Assembly: GCF_963667045.1 (NCBI RefSeq)
Contig: NZ_OY762934.1
Span: 2,039,501-2,103,500 of the forward strand
From: an uncultured Cohaesibacter sp.
GTDB lineage: Bacteria > Pseudomonadota > Alphaproteobacteria > Rhizobiales > Cohaesibacteraceae
Direction of reading: 5' to 3'
Length of the DNA stretch: 64,000 bases
Of this stretch, positions 55,402-63,724 are shown one piece after another. The notes under the pieces are model-generated. The model was not told the origin of the DNA, searched no databases, and was given only the letters and a program-made list of their open reading frames with translations. The translations under genes were made by a program, and so were the position numbers. Each line of letters begins with the position of its first letter. Positions within the stretch are counted from its first letter, which is position 1.

Positions 55402-56852
55402 TGCGGTGCCCCCCGCTTGCCGCCCTGCTTGCCGTCCCGCACGGGCACCTTCTGGCCTTTGCCAGCACCCTTGTCGTTCTCGGCACCTGGCACCACCAGC
55501 TTGAGGCCGGGTCCGGCTTCTGCCAGGCGGGTTGCGACAATCTCTTCGCCAGCAGCAAACCCTTCGCCATCAATCAGCGCGTTGTCACCCAGATAGGCGA
55601 GCACCTTGACCTTGTGCGGGGCCATGCGGCCATCCTTGTTGGTGTAGACAAGGTCGCCGCCATAGATTGCCGCCTGCGGGATGGAAATGGCATGTTTGTA
55701 GACCTTGTCCGGCACGTCCAGCGCCACAAAGGCCCCGGTTCTGAGGTTCGAATCCGCGTCCAGCCGCGCATAGACTTCGACGCCACCATTGGCAGCATTG
55801 ATTTCCGGGGTAACCCGGTCGATCACTGCCCGGAACTGGCGGCTCTGCTCACCAAGTTGCCAATGGACGGTGATGACGCGTCCAATCAGTTCGCTTCCCG
55901 CCAGAGTCAGACGGCCATACTGGCTGTCAGAGAGGGTGAAGCGCACATCCATGGCATCGGGGTCATAGAGCGAAATGAGGGTATCGCTGCCGGACACGGA
56001 CCGACCGAGTTCAACCGACTTGGCCTTCACCACGCCCTTGAAAGGCGCAGTCAGGGTGGTGTCGGACAGATTGCGACGGGCCTGTTCCAGCTTCCAGTCG
56101 AGGCGGGCGACATTGGCCTTCTGCTGCTCGATCTGGGAGGACAGGATCTCAAGATTATATTGTCGGCTTTCCACGGTCTGTTGCCGCTGGGAAAGGGTCA
56201 GCTTGCGGTTTTCCAACGCCTGTTGCGTAAGGCTGCCGCTGTTGGCAAGCGTCTCAGCACGGTTGAAATCATTCTGCGCGAGGATCAACTGCTCCTGAAG
56301 CCGCTCAAGGGCCTTCTGATCACTAACAAGGGAGACCTCGCCCGCCGTCAGCTTGGCCCGGGCTTCGGCCAGATTGGCTTCCGCCTCGCGCACCGCTCCT
56401 GCATAGTCGAAGGGATCGATACGGACGAGGGCATCGCCGCCATCAACCACCTGCCCTTCTGCAACGGCCGGGTTCACCCAGATCACTTCACCGCTGACCA
56501 GAGCACGCAAATCCACCTGACGGGATGCCTCGACGGTTCCATAAAGGGTCAGTGAGGGCTGGATGGATGCGGGCTCCGCCTTGCGAACTTCCACCGCATA
56601 GGTCTTCTCGCGCGGCGGCCGCCGGTCGACCTCCGGCTTGGTGACGACCAGTTTCCAGGCAACAAAGCCACCGACAGCGATGACCACCACCGGCAGGATC
56701 AATCGCAGGGCACCGCGCAGAAAACCGGAAGCGGACTGAGCCCCTCTTGCCTTATGGTTGTCCCTCCGCGGAGCGTCCTGTGTGCTGTGAACTGACGGGG
56801 TCGGCGTTTCTTCGTTGAAGGGCGATTTGATGTCGTTGCTGTGGTCGTTCAT
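55398..56852 (-). CDS. RND efflux periplasmic adaptor (membrane fusion protein)
   Basis: A 484-aa HlyD/AcrA-family adaptor linking the RND transporter to an outer-membrane channel. A membrane anchor at about residues 49-68 (LILPVVVIAVGGFVAWKLVV) follows a polar N-terminus. Then come the lipoyl half-motif RALVSGEVIWVNPAVAEGQVV, a coiled-coil hairpin at about residues 150-260, and the beta-barrel domain from about 290. The C-terminus is Gly/Lys-rich. No TolC-like gene is in the window. The next gene starts within its last codon (ATGA). Confidence 0.9.
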   Translation of the reverse strand: MNDHSNDIKSPFNEETPTPSVHSTQDAPRRDNHKARGAQSASGFLRGALRLILPVVVIAVGGFVAWKLVVTKPEVDRRPPREKTYAVEVRKAEPASIQPSLTLYGTVEASRQVDLRALVSGEVIWVNPAVAEGQVVDGGDALVRIDPFDYAGAVREAEANLAEARAKLTAGEVSLVSDQKALERLQEQLILAQNDFNRAETLANSGSLTQQALENRKLTLSQRQQTVESRQYNLEILSSQIEQQKANVARLDWKLEQARRNLSDTTLTAPFKGVVKAKSVELGRSVSGSDTLISLYDPDAMDVRFTLSDSQYGRLTLAGSELIGRVITVHWQLGEQSRQFRAVIDRVTPEINAANGGVEVYARLDADSNLRTGAFVALDVPDKVYKHAISIPQAAIYGGDLVYTNKDGRMAPHKVKVLAYLGDNALIDGEGFAAGEEIVATRLAEAGPGLKLVVPGAENDKGAGKGQKVPVRDGKQGGKRGAPQ

Positions 56853-57310
56853 GATCTCGGGTCAAGGGTTGCTGCCGGAGCAGGTGCTGTGAACAGTGCT
56901 GCTCTCGGCAAGGAAACATGGCGCCGGACCTTGCGCCTTAGCGATATGAAAGGCGGCAAACAGAGGTCCTGCGGAAAATCTCAAGCAAGCATGACCGGAG
57001 CAACAGGAGGACGTAGCTGTCAGCCCGGCAGCTCAATCTGGAACAGAATTCCCCTATCAAAGCATGGCGTGCGCCCAACTCTCGCCCCCATCTGCCTTAT
57101 GGCGCCCCCAATGGAAACATGGACAAGACATACCGCATTTATCTCAGTGATACGGCGCCAGTGCAATGGAAGATTTGCATAATAGTGTATCATGCAGAAA
57201 TACATAGAAATAAAAAACCGCCCGAAATCAGGCGGCTTTTCCATTTCTTGATCGGCGATTGTTTCCAGAGCGCCGAAACCATATCCCTTGTCTCCAAATA
57301 GACAAACCCC
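56853..57310. other. Intergenic region between the RND adaptor and hslO
   Basis: About 460 bases with no gene I can support. It contains the hslO terminator at 57211-57236 and presumably the promoter for the efflux pair. I see no palindrome or clear regulator site for the pump. Confidence 0.5.
57211..57236 (-). terminator. Intrinsic terminator after hslO
   Basis: CCGCC (57217-57221) pairs with GGCGG (57230-57234) around CGAAATCA. On the minus strand the stem is followed by TTTTTTATTTC. It lies about 75 bases after the hslO stop. The plus-strand tail CTTTTCC could make it bidirectional. Confidence 0.75.
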
Positions 57311-58306
57311 TCAATCGGCTTGTGATTTGGCGACCTCGGCCGGATCGAACTCATAACGCGTGCTGCAGAACTCGCACGTCACCTCGATCTTGCCATCGAC
57401 AACCATCTCCTTGACCTCATCAGGATCGAAGGTCTTGAACATGTCGCCAATCCGCTCACGGCTGCAGGTGCAGCGGTCAACAATCGGCATGGCCTCGAAG
57501 ACCCGTGGGCCATTTTCATGAAACAGCCGGTAGAGCAGGGTTTCGGCAGGCACCTCGGGATCCGTCAGCTCGTGATCGTCGATGGTATTGACCAGCGCCT
57601 CGCATTCCCGCCAGACATCAACCTCATCGGCATGATAGGTCTTCTGCATTTCCGGATCGGGATGATCGCCCGGGTGCAGATCCCGGTGCGGGATGTCTGC
57701 GGAGGACTGTGGCAGATACTGCACCAGCAGCCCGCCGGCGATCCACTCGCTTTTGGGAGCGCCGTCTTCCTGCTTGGATACCATCTCGGTGACCGCAAGG
57801 CGCACCCGTGTCGGCAGCTGTTCCGACTGCATGAAATAGCTGTGAGCCGCTTCCTCAAGGCTCTTGCCGTCGAGCACGACAACCCCCTGATAGCGGTTCA
57901 TGTATTGTCCCTGATCGATGGTCATGACCAGATGCCCCTCGCCCAGCAGGTCTTCCGGGCGGGTCTTGCCAGCGGCGATCAGCCCCTGCAGCGCCTCTTC
58001 ATCAAAGCGCACATAGGCCCGTACCGCGTCCGGTGCGTTGTAATCAACCACCATCATGTTGACGGCACCCTTGGACTGCACCTGCAGGATAAACTTGCCT
58101 TCGAATTTGAGGGAAGAGCCCAGCAGGGCGGTAAGGGCAATGGCCTCAGCCAGCAGCCGATTGACCGCATCAGGATAGTTGTGACGCTGGATGATCCGGG
58201 TGACGGTCTCGTTCAGATGCACCATGCGTCCGCGCACGTCCAGCCCGTCCACCTGAAAGGGCAGAACGCGATCCAGCGGCGAAACACTCTTGCTTTGTTC
58301 AGTCAT
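57311..58306 (-). CDS. hslO: Redox-regulated holdase chaperone Hsp33
   Basis: A 331-aa Hsp33 protein, active under oxidative stress when its zinc-bound cysteines form disulphides. The C-terminal zinc motif is CTCSRER (CxC) and CEFCSTRYEF (CxxC). The N-terminal domain shows VRGRMVHLNETVTRIIQRHNYP and TALLGSSLKFEGKFILQVQSKG (about residues 20-80). I chose the ATG at 58306 (MTEQSKSV). In-frame starts further upstream add an unlikely segment. It lies downstream of argD-argF on the same strand, separated by a strong hairpin. Confidence 0.93.
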   Translation of the reverse strand: MTEQSKSVSPLDRVLPFQVDGLDVRGRMVHLNETVTRIIQRHNYPDAVNRLLAEAIALTALLGSSLKFEGKFILQVQSKGAVNMMVVDYNAPDAVRAYVRFDEEALQGLIAAGKTRPEDLLGEGHLVMTIDQGQYMNRYQGVVVLDGKSLEEAAHSYFMQSEQLPTRVRLAVTEMVSKQEDGAPKSEWIAGGLLVQYLPQSSADIPHRDLHPGDHPDPEMQKTYHADEVDVWRECEALVNTIDDHELTDPEVPAETLLYRLFHENGPRVFEAMPIVDRCTCSRERIGDMFKTFDPDEVKEMVVDGKIEVTCEFCSTRYEFDPAEVAKSQAD

Positions 58307-58463
58307 CAGCTTCACTTTCTCTGGCCCCTTCGGTCCCTTGACCAGGGTTGCACAATTCCGGCCAGACTTGCCCTTTTCGGGTTCGCAGGAGATCCGGCAC
58401 ACAGTCGGAAGCACCGATCCGGTTGCGCATCCGGTTCATGTTCACAGGCGGCTCATATTCAAA

Positions 58464-58500
58464 GGCAAAGGGCGGATACGCCTTGTATCCACCCTTTGCC
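58464..58500 (-). terminator. Strong stem-loop between argF and hslO
   Basis: GGCAAAGGG-C-GGATAC (58464-58479) pairs with GTATCC-A-CCCTTTGCC (58485-58500): 15 base pairs with a single C/A mismatch and a GCCTT loop. On the minus strand only CTTTG follows, so it is a strong hairpin with a weak T-run. It probably ends the argD-argF transcript; it may also shape the hslO leader. Confidence 0.55.
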
Positions 58501-58591
58501 CTGTTTCAGTAGCATGCGTCAAGCCCCGGAACGCCGCAAGCCGCACGACCCCCGTGCGCCCTGACAGCCAGACCTTTAAAGCCGCCAATTC

Positions 58592-59524
58592 CTAGTCGCC
58601 AATGGCCTTGTGAAAACACCAAGCCATGACACCCTTCTGTGCATGCAGACGGTTTTCCGCTTCGTCGAAGACAACGGATTGCGGGCCGTCGATCACTTCA
58701 TCCGTCACCTCCTCGCCACGATGGGCGGGCAGGCAATGCATGAACAGGGCGTCATCCTTGGCAAGCCCCATCAATCTGGTGTTGACCTGATAGGGTTTCA
58801 AGAGATTGTGGCGATGTTCCGCATTCTCGTCGCCCATCGACACCCAGGTGTCGGTGATGATGAGGTCGGACTGGCTGGCGGCTTCGTCGGCGGTATCGCA
58901 CATTTCGATACGCACACCACGACCACGCAAACGGTCGATCACGGCATAGTCGGTCATCAGTTCGTCGGGCACGGCAACGCGCATGGTGAAGTCGAAATGC
59001 TCAGCCGCATGCAGCCAGGAGGCCAGCACGTTGTTGTAATCCCCGACCCAGGTCACGGTCTTGCCCTGCAGCGAGCCGCGATGTTCCTCATAGGTCATGA
59101 TGTCCGCCATGATCTGGCAGGGATGGGAATAATAGGTCAAGCCATTGATCACCGGGACGGTGGCATAGTCTGCCAGCTCGGCCACAGCCTGATGGTCAAG
59201 CATGCGGATCATGATGCCATCGACAAAGCGCGACAGCACCCGCGCCGTATCGGGAATGCTCTCCCCGCGGCCCAGCTGCATTTCTGCACCGGTCAGCATC
59301 AGAGGCGTTCCGCCCAGCTCGCGCACGCCGACATCAAAGGAAACGCGGGTCCGCGTCGACGGCTTGTCAAAGACAAGGGCGATGACCTTGTCTTCGAGCA
59401 TGTCTGTCCGGCGCTTGACCTTGCGGGCTTCCTTGATCTTGTGTGCGGTCGCCAGAATGGTCTTCAGGTCTTCGGCCTTCTGGGTCTCCAAATCGATGAA
59501 ATGGCGCATGGCATCATTCGACAT
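58592..59524 (-). CDS. argF: Ornithine carbamoyltransferase
   Basis: A 310-aa enzyme of arginine synthesis that makes citrulline from ornithine and carbamoyl phosphate. The carbamoyl phosphate motif [11 protein letters not shown] (about residue 51), HPCQ (about residue 130) and the ornithine site [19 protein letters not shown] (about residues 264-282) are intact. I took the ATG at 59524, with a GGGGGG Shine-Dalgarno-like run 11 bases upstream. It follows argD by 19 bases. Confidence 0.94.
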   Translation of the reverse strand: MSNDAMRHFIDLETQKAEDLKTILATAHKIKEARKVKRRTDMLEDKVIALVFDKPSTRTRVSFDVGVRELGGTPLMLTGAEMQLGRGESIPDTARVLSRFVDGIMIRMLDHQAVAELADYATVPVINGLTYYSHPCQIMADIMTYEEHRGSLQGKTVTWVGDYNNVLASWLHAAEHFDFTMRVAVPDELMTDYAVIDRLRGRGVRIEMCDTADEAASQSDLIITDTWVSMGDENAEHRHNLLKPYQVNTRLMGLAKDDALFMHCLPAHRGEEVTDEVIDGPQSVVFDEAENRLHAQKGVMAWCFHKAIGD

Positions 59525-59543
59525 GGCTTGTAATCCCCCCTGT

Positions 59544-60737
59544 CTATTCACTGTCTGCCTTTGCAGCGCGCAAGGTATCGAGCGCCCGCTCCAAAGCCTG
59601 GAGTGCAAAATCAATTTCTTCCTGACCAATGGTCAGGGGTGGCGCCAGCCGCAAAACATTGTCCCCGGCTCCAACGGTCAAAAGACCCTCGTTGCGGAGT
59701 TCGGCAACCAGCTCTGCCGGTGGCAATTTCAACTTGAGCCCGACCAGAAGGCCACGCCCCCTTATGTCTTCAACCAGGTCCGGATAGGCATCTTTCAGCC
59801 CGGCCAGCCGCTGCTTGAGGATCAACCCGGTTTTGGCAACATTCTCCAGGAAACCGTCTTCCAGCACCACATCCAGTACAGCATTGCCAACCGCCATGGC
59901 AAGGGGATTGCCACCATAGGTTGAACCGTGGGTTCCCGGCACCATTCCCTTGGCAGCTTCTGCGGTTGCAAGGCAGGCCCCCATAGGGAAGCCACCGCCG
60001 ATACCCTTGGCGATCGCCATGATATCCGGGGTGATGCCGGCCTCTTCATGGGCGAAGAGGTGGCCGGTTCTACCGACACCGGTCTGGACTTCGTCAAGAA
60101 TTAACAGGATGTTGGTTTCATTACACAAATTTCTAAGTGACTTGAGGAATGACGGCGAGATTTCCCGGATGCCGCCCTCGCCCTGAATGGGCTCGACCAG
60201 AATGCCGGCGGTGGTTTCGTTGATCGATTGTTTCACCAAGTCGATGTCCAGAGCCGACAGACTCTCGAAACCGGGCGCTTTCGGGCCAAAGCCCTCAAGA
60301 TACTTGGGCTGGCCACCGGCAGCGATGGTCGCAAGGGTCCGGCCATGGAAGGCGCCTTCGAAGGTCAGGATCGTGAACCGCTCCGGCTCACCCCTGTCAT
60401 AATGATAGCGACGGGCGGTCTTGATCGCACATTCGACGGCTTCCGCACCGGAGTTGGTGAAGAAGACCTTGTCGGCGAAGGTCACCGCACAGAGCCGTTC
60501 AGCCAGCTTGTGCTGCCCCGGGATGTCATAGAGGTTGGACACATGCCACAGCTTATCTGCCTGATTTTTCAGGGCTTCCACCAAGTGGGGGTGAGCATGT
60601 CCAAGACTGTTGACAGCAATCCCCGCGGCGAAATCCAGATAGCGTCGGTTATCCCGCGTCGTAAGCCAGGCGCCTTCTCCCTTTTCGAATTCCAGGTTGG
60701 CTCTTGCATAAGTGGCATACAGCGAAGATTGCGTCAT
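59544..60737 (-). CDS. argD: Acetylornithine aminotransferase
   Basis: A 397-aa PLP-dependent class III aminotransferase catalysing the fourth step of arginine synthesis, and possibly the succinyldiaminopimelate step. [19 protein letters not shown] (about residues 95-113) and [14 protein letters not shown] and [17 protein letters not shown] (PLP lysine about residue 246) are typical. I took the ATG at 60737, for which GAGGA lies 8 bases upstream; the ATG at 60746 is an alternative. It leads argD-argF. Confidence 0.93.
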   Translation of the reverse strand: MTQSSLYATYARANLEFEKGEGAWLTTRDNRRYLDFAAGIAVNSLGHAHPHLVEALKNQADKLWHVSNLYDIPGQHKLAERLCAVTFADKVFFTNSGAEAVECAIKTARRYHYDRGEPERFTILTFEGAFHGRTLATIAAGGQPKYLEGFGPKAPGFESLSALDIDLVKQSINETTAGILVEPIQGEGGIREISPSFLKSLRNLCNETNILLILDEVQTGVGRTGHLFAHEEAGITPDIMAIAKGIGGGFPMGACLATAEAAKGMVPGTHGSTYGGNPLAMAVGNAVLDVVLEDGFLENVAKTGLILKQRLAGLKDAYPDLVEDIRGRGLLVGLKLKLPPAELVAELRNEGLLTVGAGDNVLRLAPPLTIGQEEIDFALQALERALDTLRAAKADSE

Positions 60738-61659
60738 CTTATTCATCCTCGTCCCAAGACAAAGGTCTCCTGTTCTCATCCGCCATCCGACAGGGATATT
60801 AAGCATGTCTGTCGAAATACCGTCTACCAGCCTTGCACAGCAAAATGCCCGAACGGGGCTTTATGGCTTCCAATTGCCTAGCCCTAGCAAATTTCCGCGG
60901 CAAGATCAGCAAAAACCCGGCAAGAATGGCAGGATTACAACAAAAAAAGCCGCTCCAACAGCGGCCGGTGAAGGCCCTTCTATTGCAAGAACGGTCCCCG
61001 CTTGTCAATCAGAGACTTCACATAACGCACGGAATTTTATGCTATCAAACAATAAATCCACAAAATTTTATAGGCCAACAGCAAATCTTGCACAAAAAAA
61101 CTGTTGCCATGATTTCTCAACCGGCCCTCTGGACATTAATCTTGTTGAGAGAGAGATGGGACTTACGGATAGGAAAAGGCTGGTCCAGCCCTGCCGTTCG
61201 TGCTTCATACCTACGTATGACCAAAAAAATGTTTCACGGACTCCACCCACAGTGAATGAACAAGAAATGGGCAGGCGAAGCATCAAGAAGCGGCACTGCC
61301 CGCGAAAGCGCAAAGGAAATAAGCAGCAGCAGGTAAAAAGACGTAAAGACAAGGATATTCAATACTTAGACACAGCTTATCCACAAGCAGCCAACAGATG
61401 AATGAGGATAAATTCAAAAAGCCGTTGTCAAGCGTTTTTTGGATATTCATTGATTCGATTAGTTGGGGAAAAGGGCCGATTTGCCCCCTCATCCAGTTGC
61501 AGCAGACTCACGGCGTATAGTAGTTTACAATTTATTAACGAATAACTATCGTGCGGCAAAATTCAAATCCACTGAAGAAGGTCAAACCTTTGGTTGTACA
61601 TGTACGACCAAAAGCGGCGTCGGTTTGCCTTCTGTAACAGTCTAGACGGAGGCTCAAAT
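60738..61659. other. Large gap between argD and gcrA
   Basis: About 920 bases with no convincing protein gene. It contains a strong minus-strand terminator at 60942-60965 with no gene ahead of it, three GANTC sites (61239, 61452, 61505), a GGGCAG/CTGCCC pair near 61268-61310 and a TTAAC at about 61536. The promoters of argD and gcrA must lie here. A small RNA on the minus strand is possible. Confidence 0.55.
60942..60965 (-). terminator. Orphan intrinsic terminator
   Basis: GCCGCT (60949-60954) and AGCGGC (60960-60965) form a perfect stem around CCAAC, and on the minus strand the stem is followed by TTTTTTTG. It lies about 200 bases upstream of argD with no protein gene ahead of it on the minus strand. 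Confidence 0.75.
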
Positions 61660-62184
61660 ATGTCTTGGACTGACGAACGCGTAGAACTCTTGAAAAAGCT
61701 CTGGTCCGAAGGCCTGAGTGCAAGCCAGGTAGCGGCAGAACTTGGCGGTGTCACTCGTAATGCGGTCATCGGCAAGGTGCATCGACTGGGCCTTTCCGGT
61801 CGAGCCAAAACAACCACAACGGCCCCTCGGGCTCGTCGTCCGCGCACACAGCAGACCAACCGTCCGGCTCGTCCGAACACCGGTACATCTGCCCCCAGCG
61901 TTGGTGCCACGGCTCTCAAGGTCGACAGTCAGCCACAGGTTGCCCCACAGCCCAAGGCTGAGAAACGTCCAGAGGCGGATCCGGTTGTCGTGCCCATTTC
62001 CAAGCGCGCATCCATCCTGACTCTGACGGAAAACACCTGCAAATGGCCAATTGGCGACCCGGGCGACAGTGACTTCCACTTCTGTGGTCACAAGTCTGAA
62101 TCCGGCTCCCCCTATTGCAAGTATCATTCTGAAATTGCCTACAACACTGGCGCAGATCGTCGCCGGTCGAAAAAGGCAAGCTGA
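61660..62184 (+). CDS. gcrA: GcrA cell-cycle regulator
   Basis: A 174-aa alphaproteobacterial regulator that binds sigma70-RNA polymerase and favours promoters with CcrM-methylated GANTC sites. The N-terminal helix-turn-helix is MSWTDERVELLKKLWSEGLSASQVAAELGGVTRNAVIGKVHRLGLSGR (residues 1-48). A Pro/Ala/Thr-rich linker follows, then the C-terminal domain with CKWPIGDP and FCGHKSESGSPYCKYH. GACGGAGG precedes the ATG by 7 bases. It ends in a strong terminator, so it is probably monocistronic. Confidence 0.95.
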   Translation: MSWTDERVELLKKLWSEGLSASQVAAELGGVTRNAVIGKVHRLGLSGRAKTTTTAPRARRPRTQQTNRPARPNTGTSAPSVGATALKVDSQPQVAPQPKAEKRPEADPVVVPISKRASILTLTENTCKWPIGDPGDSDFHFCGHKSESGSPYCKYHSEIAYNTGADRRRSKKAS

Positions 62185-62208
62185 TACAGGCCACATTGTT
62201 GCGGTTTC

Positions 62209-62243
62209 AAAAAACCGTCCTGAGCAAATCAGGACGGTTTTTT
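62209..62243 (+). terminator. Intrinsic terminator after gcrA
   Basis: CCGTCCTGA (62215-62223) and TCAGGACGG (62229-62237) form a perfect 9-bp stem around GCAAA, followed by TTTTTT, with AAAAAA before it. Confidence 0.9.
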
Positions 62244-62654
62244 GTTGGCCTCGTGTCCCGCCAGCTACCGCATTTTGATCCATTTTCTTACCCGAAACGC
62301 CCATACCGGCTGAATTTTCAGCCACGCCTCGGTTTCAGGGCGCACTTTTTCAGCCTATACGCCCTTCCCTTTCGGCGGGCACTCCGTTCTTACCACGGCG
62401 ACAAGGCGCTGACTTTGCTCTCCTTTTTTGCCGCAAAGCCTGAGGCACCTCGCTCTATCGGCGTCGACATGTCCTTTCAAAGGCTGTCCACCTTTGCCCG
62501 ATTGATGTTTGATCTTGAAGCCAGCCCCGAATAGCCCCATATTATTTGCATGTCGAATGCTTGGATTGAGGTTTGACATGGGGTGTGGCGAGAAGCCTGC
62601 CGTGTCCCGGTTTCGTTACAGCCAATCGCTGATGACCGACTGGGGAAATTCACC
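62244..62654. other. Gap between gcrA and the hsp20 leader
   Basis: About 410 bases in which I see no supportable gene, repeat or clear promoter. Confidence 0.5.
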
Positions 62655-62763
62655 GTGGAGCTGCTCGGCACGAAGGCCATTGCGTCAGCTCTGCATTTTG
62701 GGGGAACCAGAGCCGCAAGCTTCGAAGTCCCTCTTGCGCGTCGCTTACGAAGAAGGACCGCCT
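62655..62763 (+). promoter_or_regulatory. Possible ROSE-like RNA thermometer in the hsp20 leader
   Basis: UCGCUU (62741-62746) can pair with AAGGA (62753-62757), the likely ribosome-binding site 6 bases before the start codon, across the loop ACGAAG. UCGCU matches the conserved UYGCU of ROSE elements, which mask the Shine-Dalgarno of small heat shock genes in rhizobia. Upstream stems GAGCTG/CAGCTC (62658-62663 with 62686-62691) and GCTCTG/CAGAGC (62688-62693 with 62708-62713) add the usual helper hairpins. Folding was judged by eye. Confidence 0.45.
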
Positions 62764-63216
62764 ATGTCTCGAATGTCTGCCTTTTCCAGCCCTTTCCTGC
62801 TTGGCTTCGACGAAGTCGAGCGTGTGCTTGACCGTGTCGCCAAAGGCGCCAACGAGGGCTACCCTCCCTATAACATCGAGAGACTGGACCCGACCGAGAG
62901 CAAACTGCTCGAAGGTAACGGGGGCAATGGGGATGTGCTGCGCATAACCCTCGCCGTGGCCGGTTTCACCCGCGATCAGCTTGATGTGACACTGGAAGAA
63001 AGCCAGCTTGTCATTCGCGGTCGTCAGGTGGATGATCAGACCCGCCAGTATCTCCATCGTGGTATCGCCGCCCGTCAGTTCCAGCGCTCGTTCGTGCTGG
63101 CCGAGGGCATTGAAATTCTTGGTGCCGAACTGAGGGATGGGCTGCTGTCCATTGATCTGGCTCGGCCGGAACCCGAGAAAGTCGTCCGAAAAATTGCCAT
63201 CGGCGTAAAAGAGTAA
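62764..63216 (+). CDS. Hsp20 family small heat shock protein
   Basis: A 150-aa IbpA/HspD-type alpha-crystallin chaperone that holds unfolding proteins. The N-terminus MSRMSAFSSPFLLGFDEVERVLDRVAKGANEGYPPYNIERL is typical of the alphaproteobacterial class. The crystallin domain (about residues 40-140) includes RITLAVAGFTRDQLDVTLEESQLVIRGRQ and ELRDGLLSIDLARPEPE. The ATG at 62764 has AAGGA 6 bases upstream. It is followed by a DUF1150 gene, a frequent partner in this group. Confidence 0.92.
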   Translation: MSRMSAFSSPFLLGFDEVERVLDRVAKGANEGYPPYNIERLDPTESKLLEGNGGNGDVLRITLAVAGFTRDQLDVTLEESQLVIRGRQVDDQTRQYLHRGIAARQFQRSFVLAEGIEILGAELRDGLLSIDLARPEPEKVVRKIAIGVKE

Positions 63217-63284
63217 GCGTGTGTTCCACCCGGGCTCGTCAGCCTGCCCTATCCTCCCGAACAAGGGCGACCTGACAGCCAAAC

Positions 63285-63560
63285 ATGAAAGCAGATGCCA
63301 TGAATGAAGAAGAAATGTATGACGACGAGATGGAAGACGGTCTGGAATCCATCATGTTGGAACGTCGTATGGCCTATGTGCGTCAGGTGAGCATGGAAGA
63401 AGTCATGGATATGTTCCCCGAAGCGCCGGATCTTCCGCAGCATCAGGAATTGTGGGCGCTGCTGGATGTCCAGGGACAGCCGATCGCCTTGGCCGGATCC
63501 GAATCCGCCGTCAAGCTCAGCGCCATGCGCCATGATATCGAAACCGTGAGCGTCCACTAG
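63285..63560 (+). CDS. DUF1150 family protein
   Basis: A 91-aa protein matching the DUF1150 family, which commonly lies next to hsp20 in alphaproteobacteria. It is rich in acidic residues at the N-terminus (NEEEMYDDEMEDG) and has ELWALLDVQGQPIALAGSESAVKLSAMRHD at the C-terminus. The start is not firm: 63285 and 63300 are both possible and neither has a strong ribosome-binding site. Function unknown; the position suggests a stress-related role. Confidence 0.8.
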   Translation: MKADAMNEEEMYDDEMEDGLESIMLERRMAYVRQVSMEEVMDMFPEAPDLPQHQELWALLDVQGQPIALAGSESAVKLSAMRHDIETVSVH

Positions 63561-63616
63561 GCGTCGTTCCGTTCAGGGGCCTTTTGTGGGTCCTGCCCTT
63601 AAGAAATATGATGGCT

Positions 63617-63674
63617 CGGTCTGAGCCTGCTTCAGACCGATGCCTTTTTATTGGCCCCGTTTTCGGGGCTTTTT
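63617..63674 (+). terminator. Two tandem hairpin terminators after the DUF1150 gene
   Basis: CGGTCTGA (63617-63624) pairs with TCAGACCG (63632-63639), followed by ATGCCTTTTT. A second stem, GCCCCG (63654-63659) with CGGGGC (63664-63669) around TTTT, is followed by TTTTT. Between converging genes they could stop transcription in both directions. Confidence 0.8.
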
Positions 63675-63724
63675 CGTGCCTGCAAACATGGTATACCCGC
63701 CAGAGAGGCTCTTGAGGCAGGCCC

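Noticed and set aside
55741-55760. A GGTTCGAATCC segment like a tRNA T-loop
   Set aside because: It lies inside the adaptor gene and no cloverleaf forms around it.
61068-61352. A 94-codon minus-strand frame in the argD-gcrA gap
   Set aside because: There is no good ribosome-binding site, the residues look random (many Cys, Phe, Arg), and it has no domain features.
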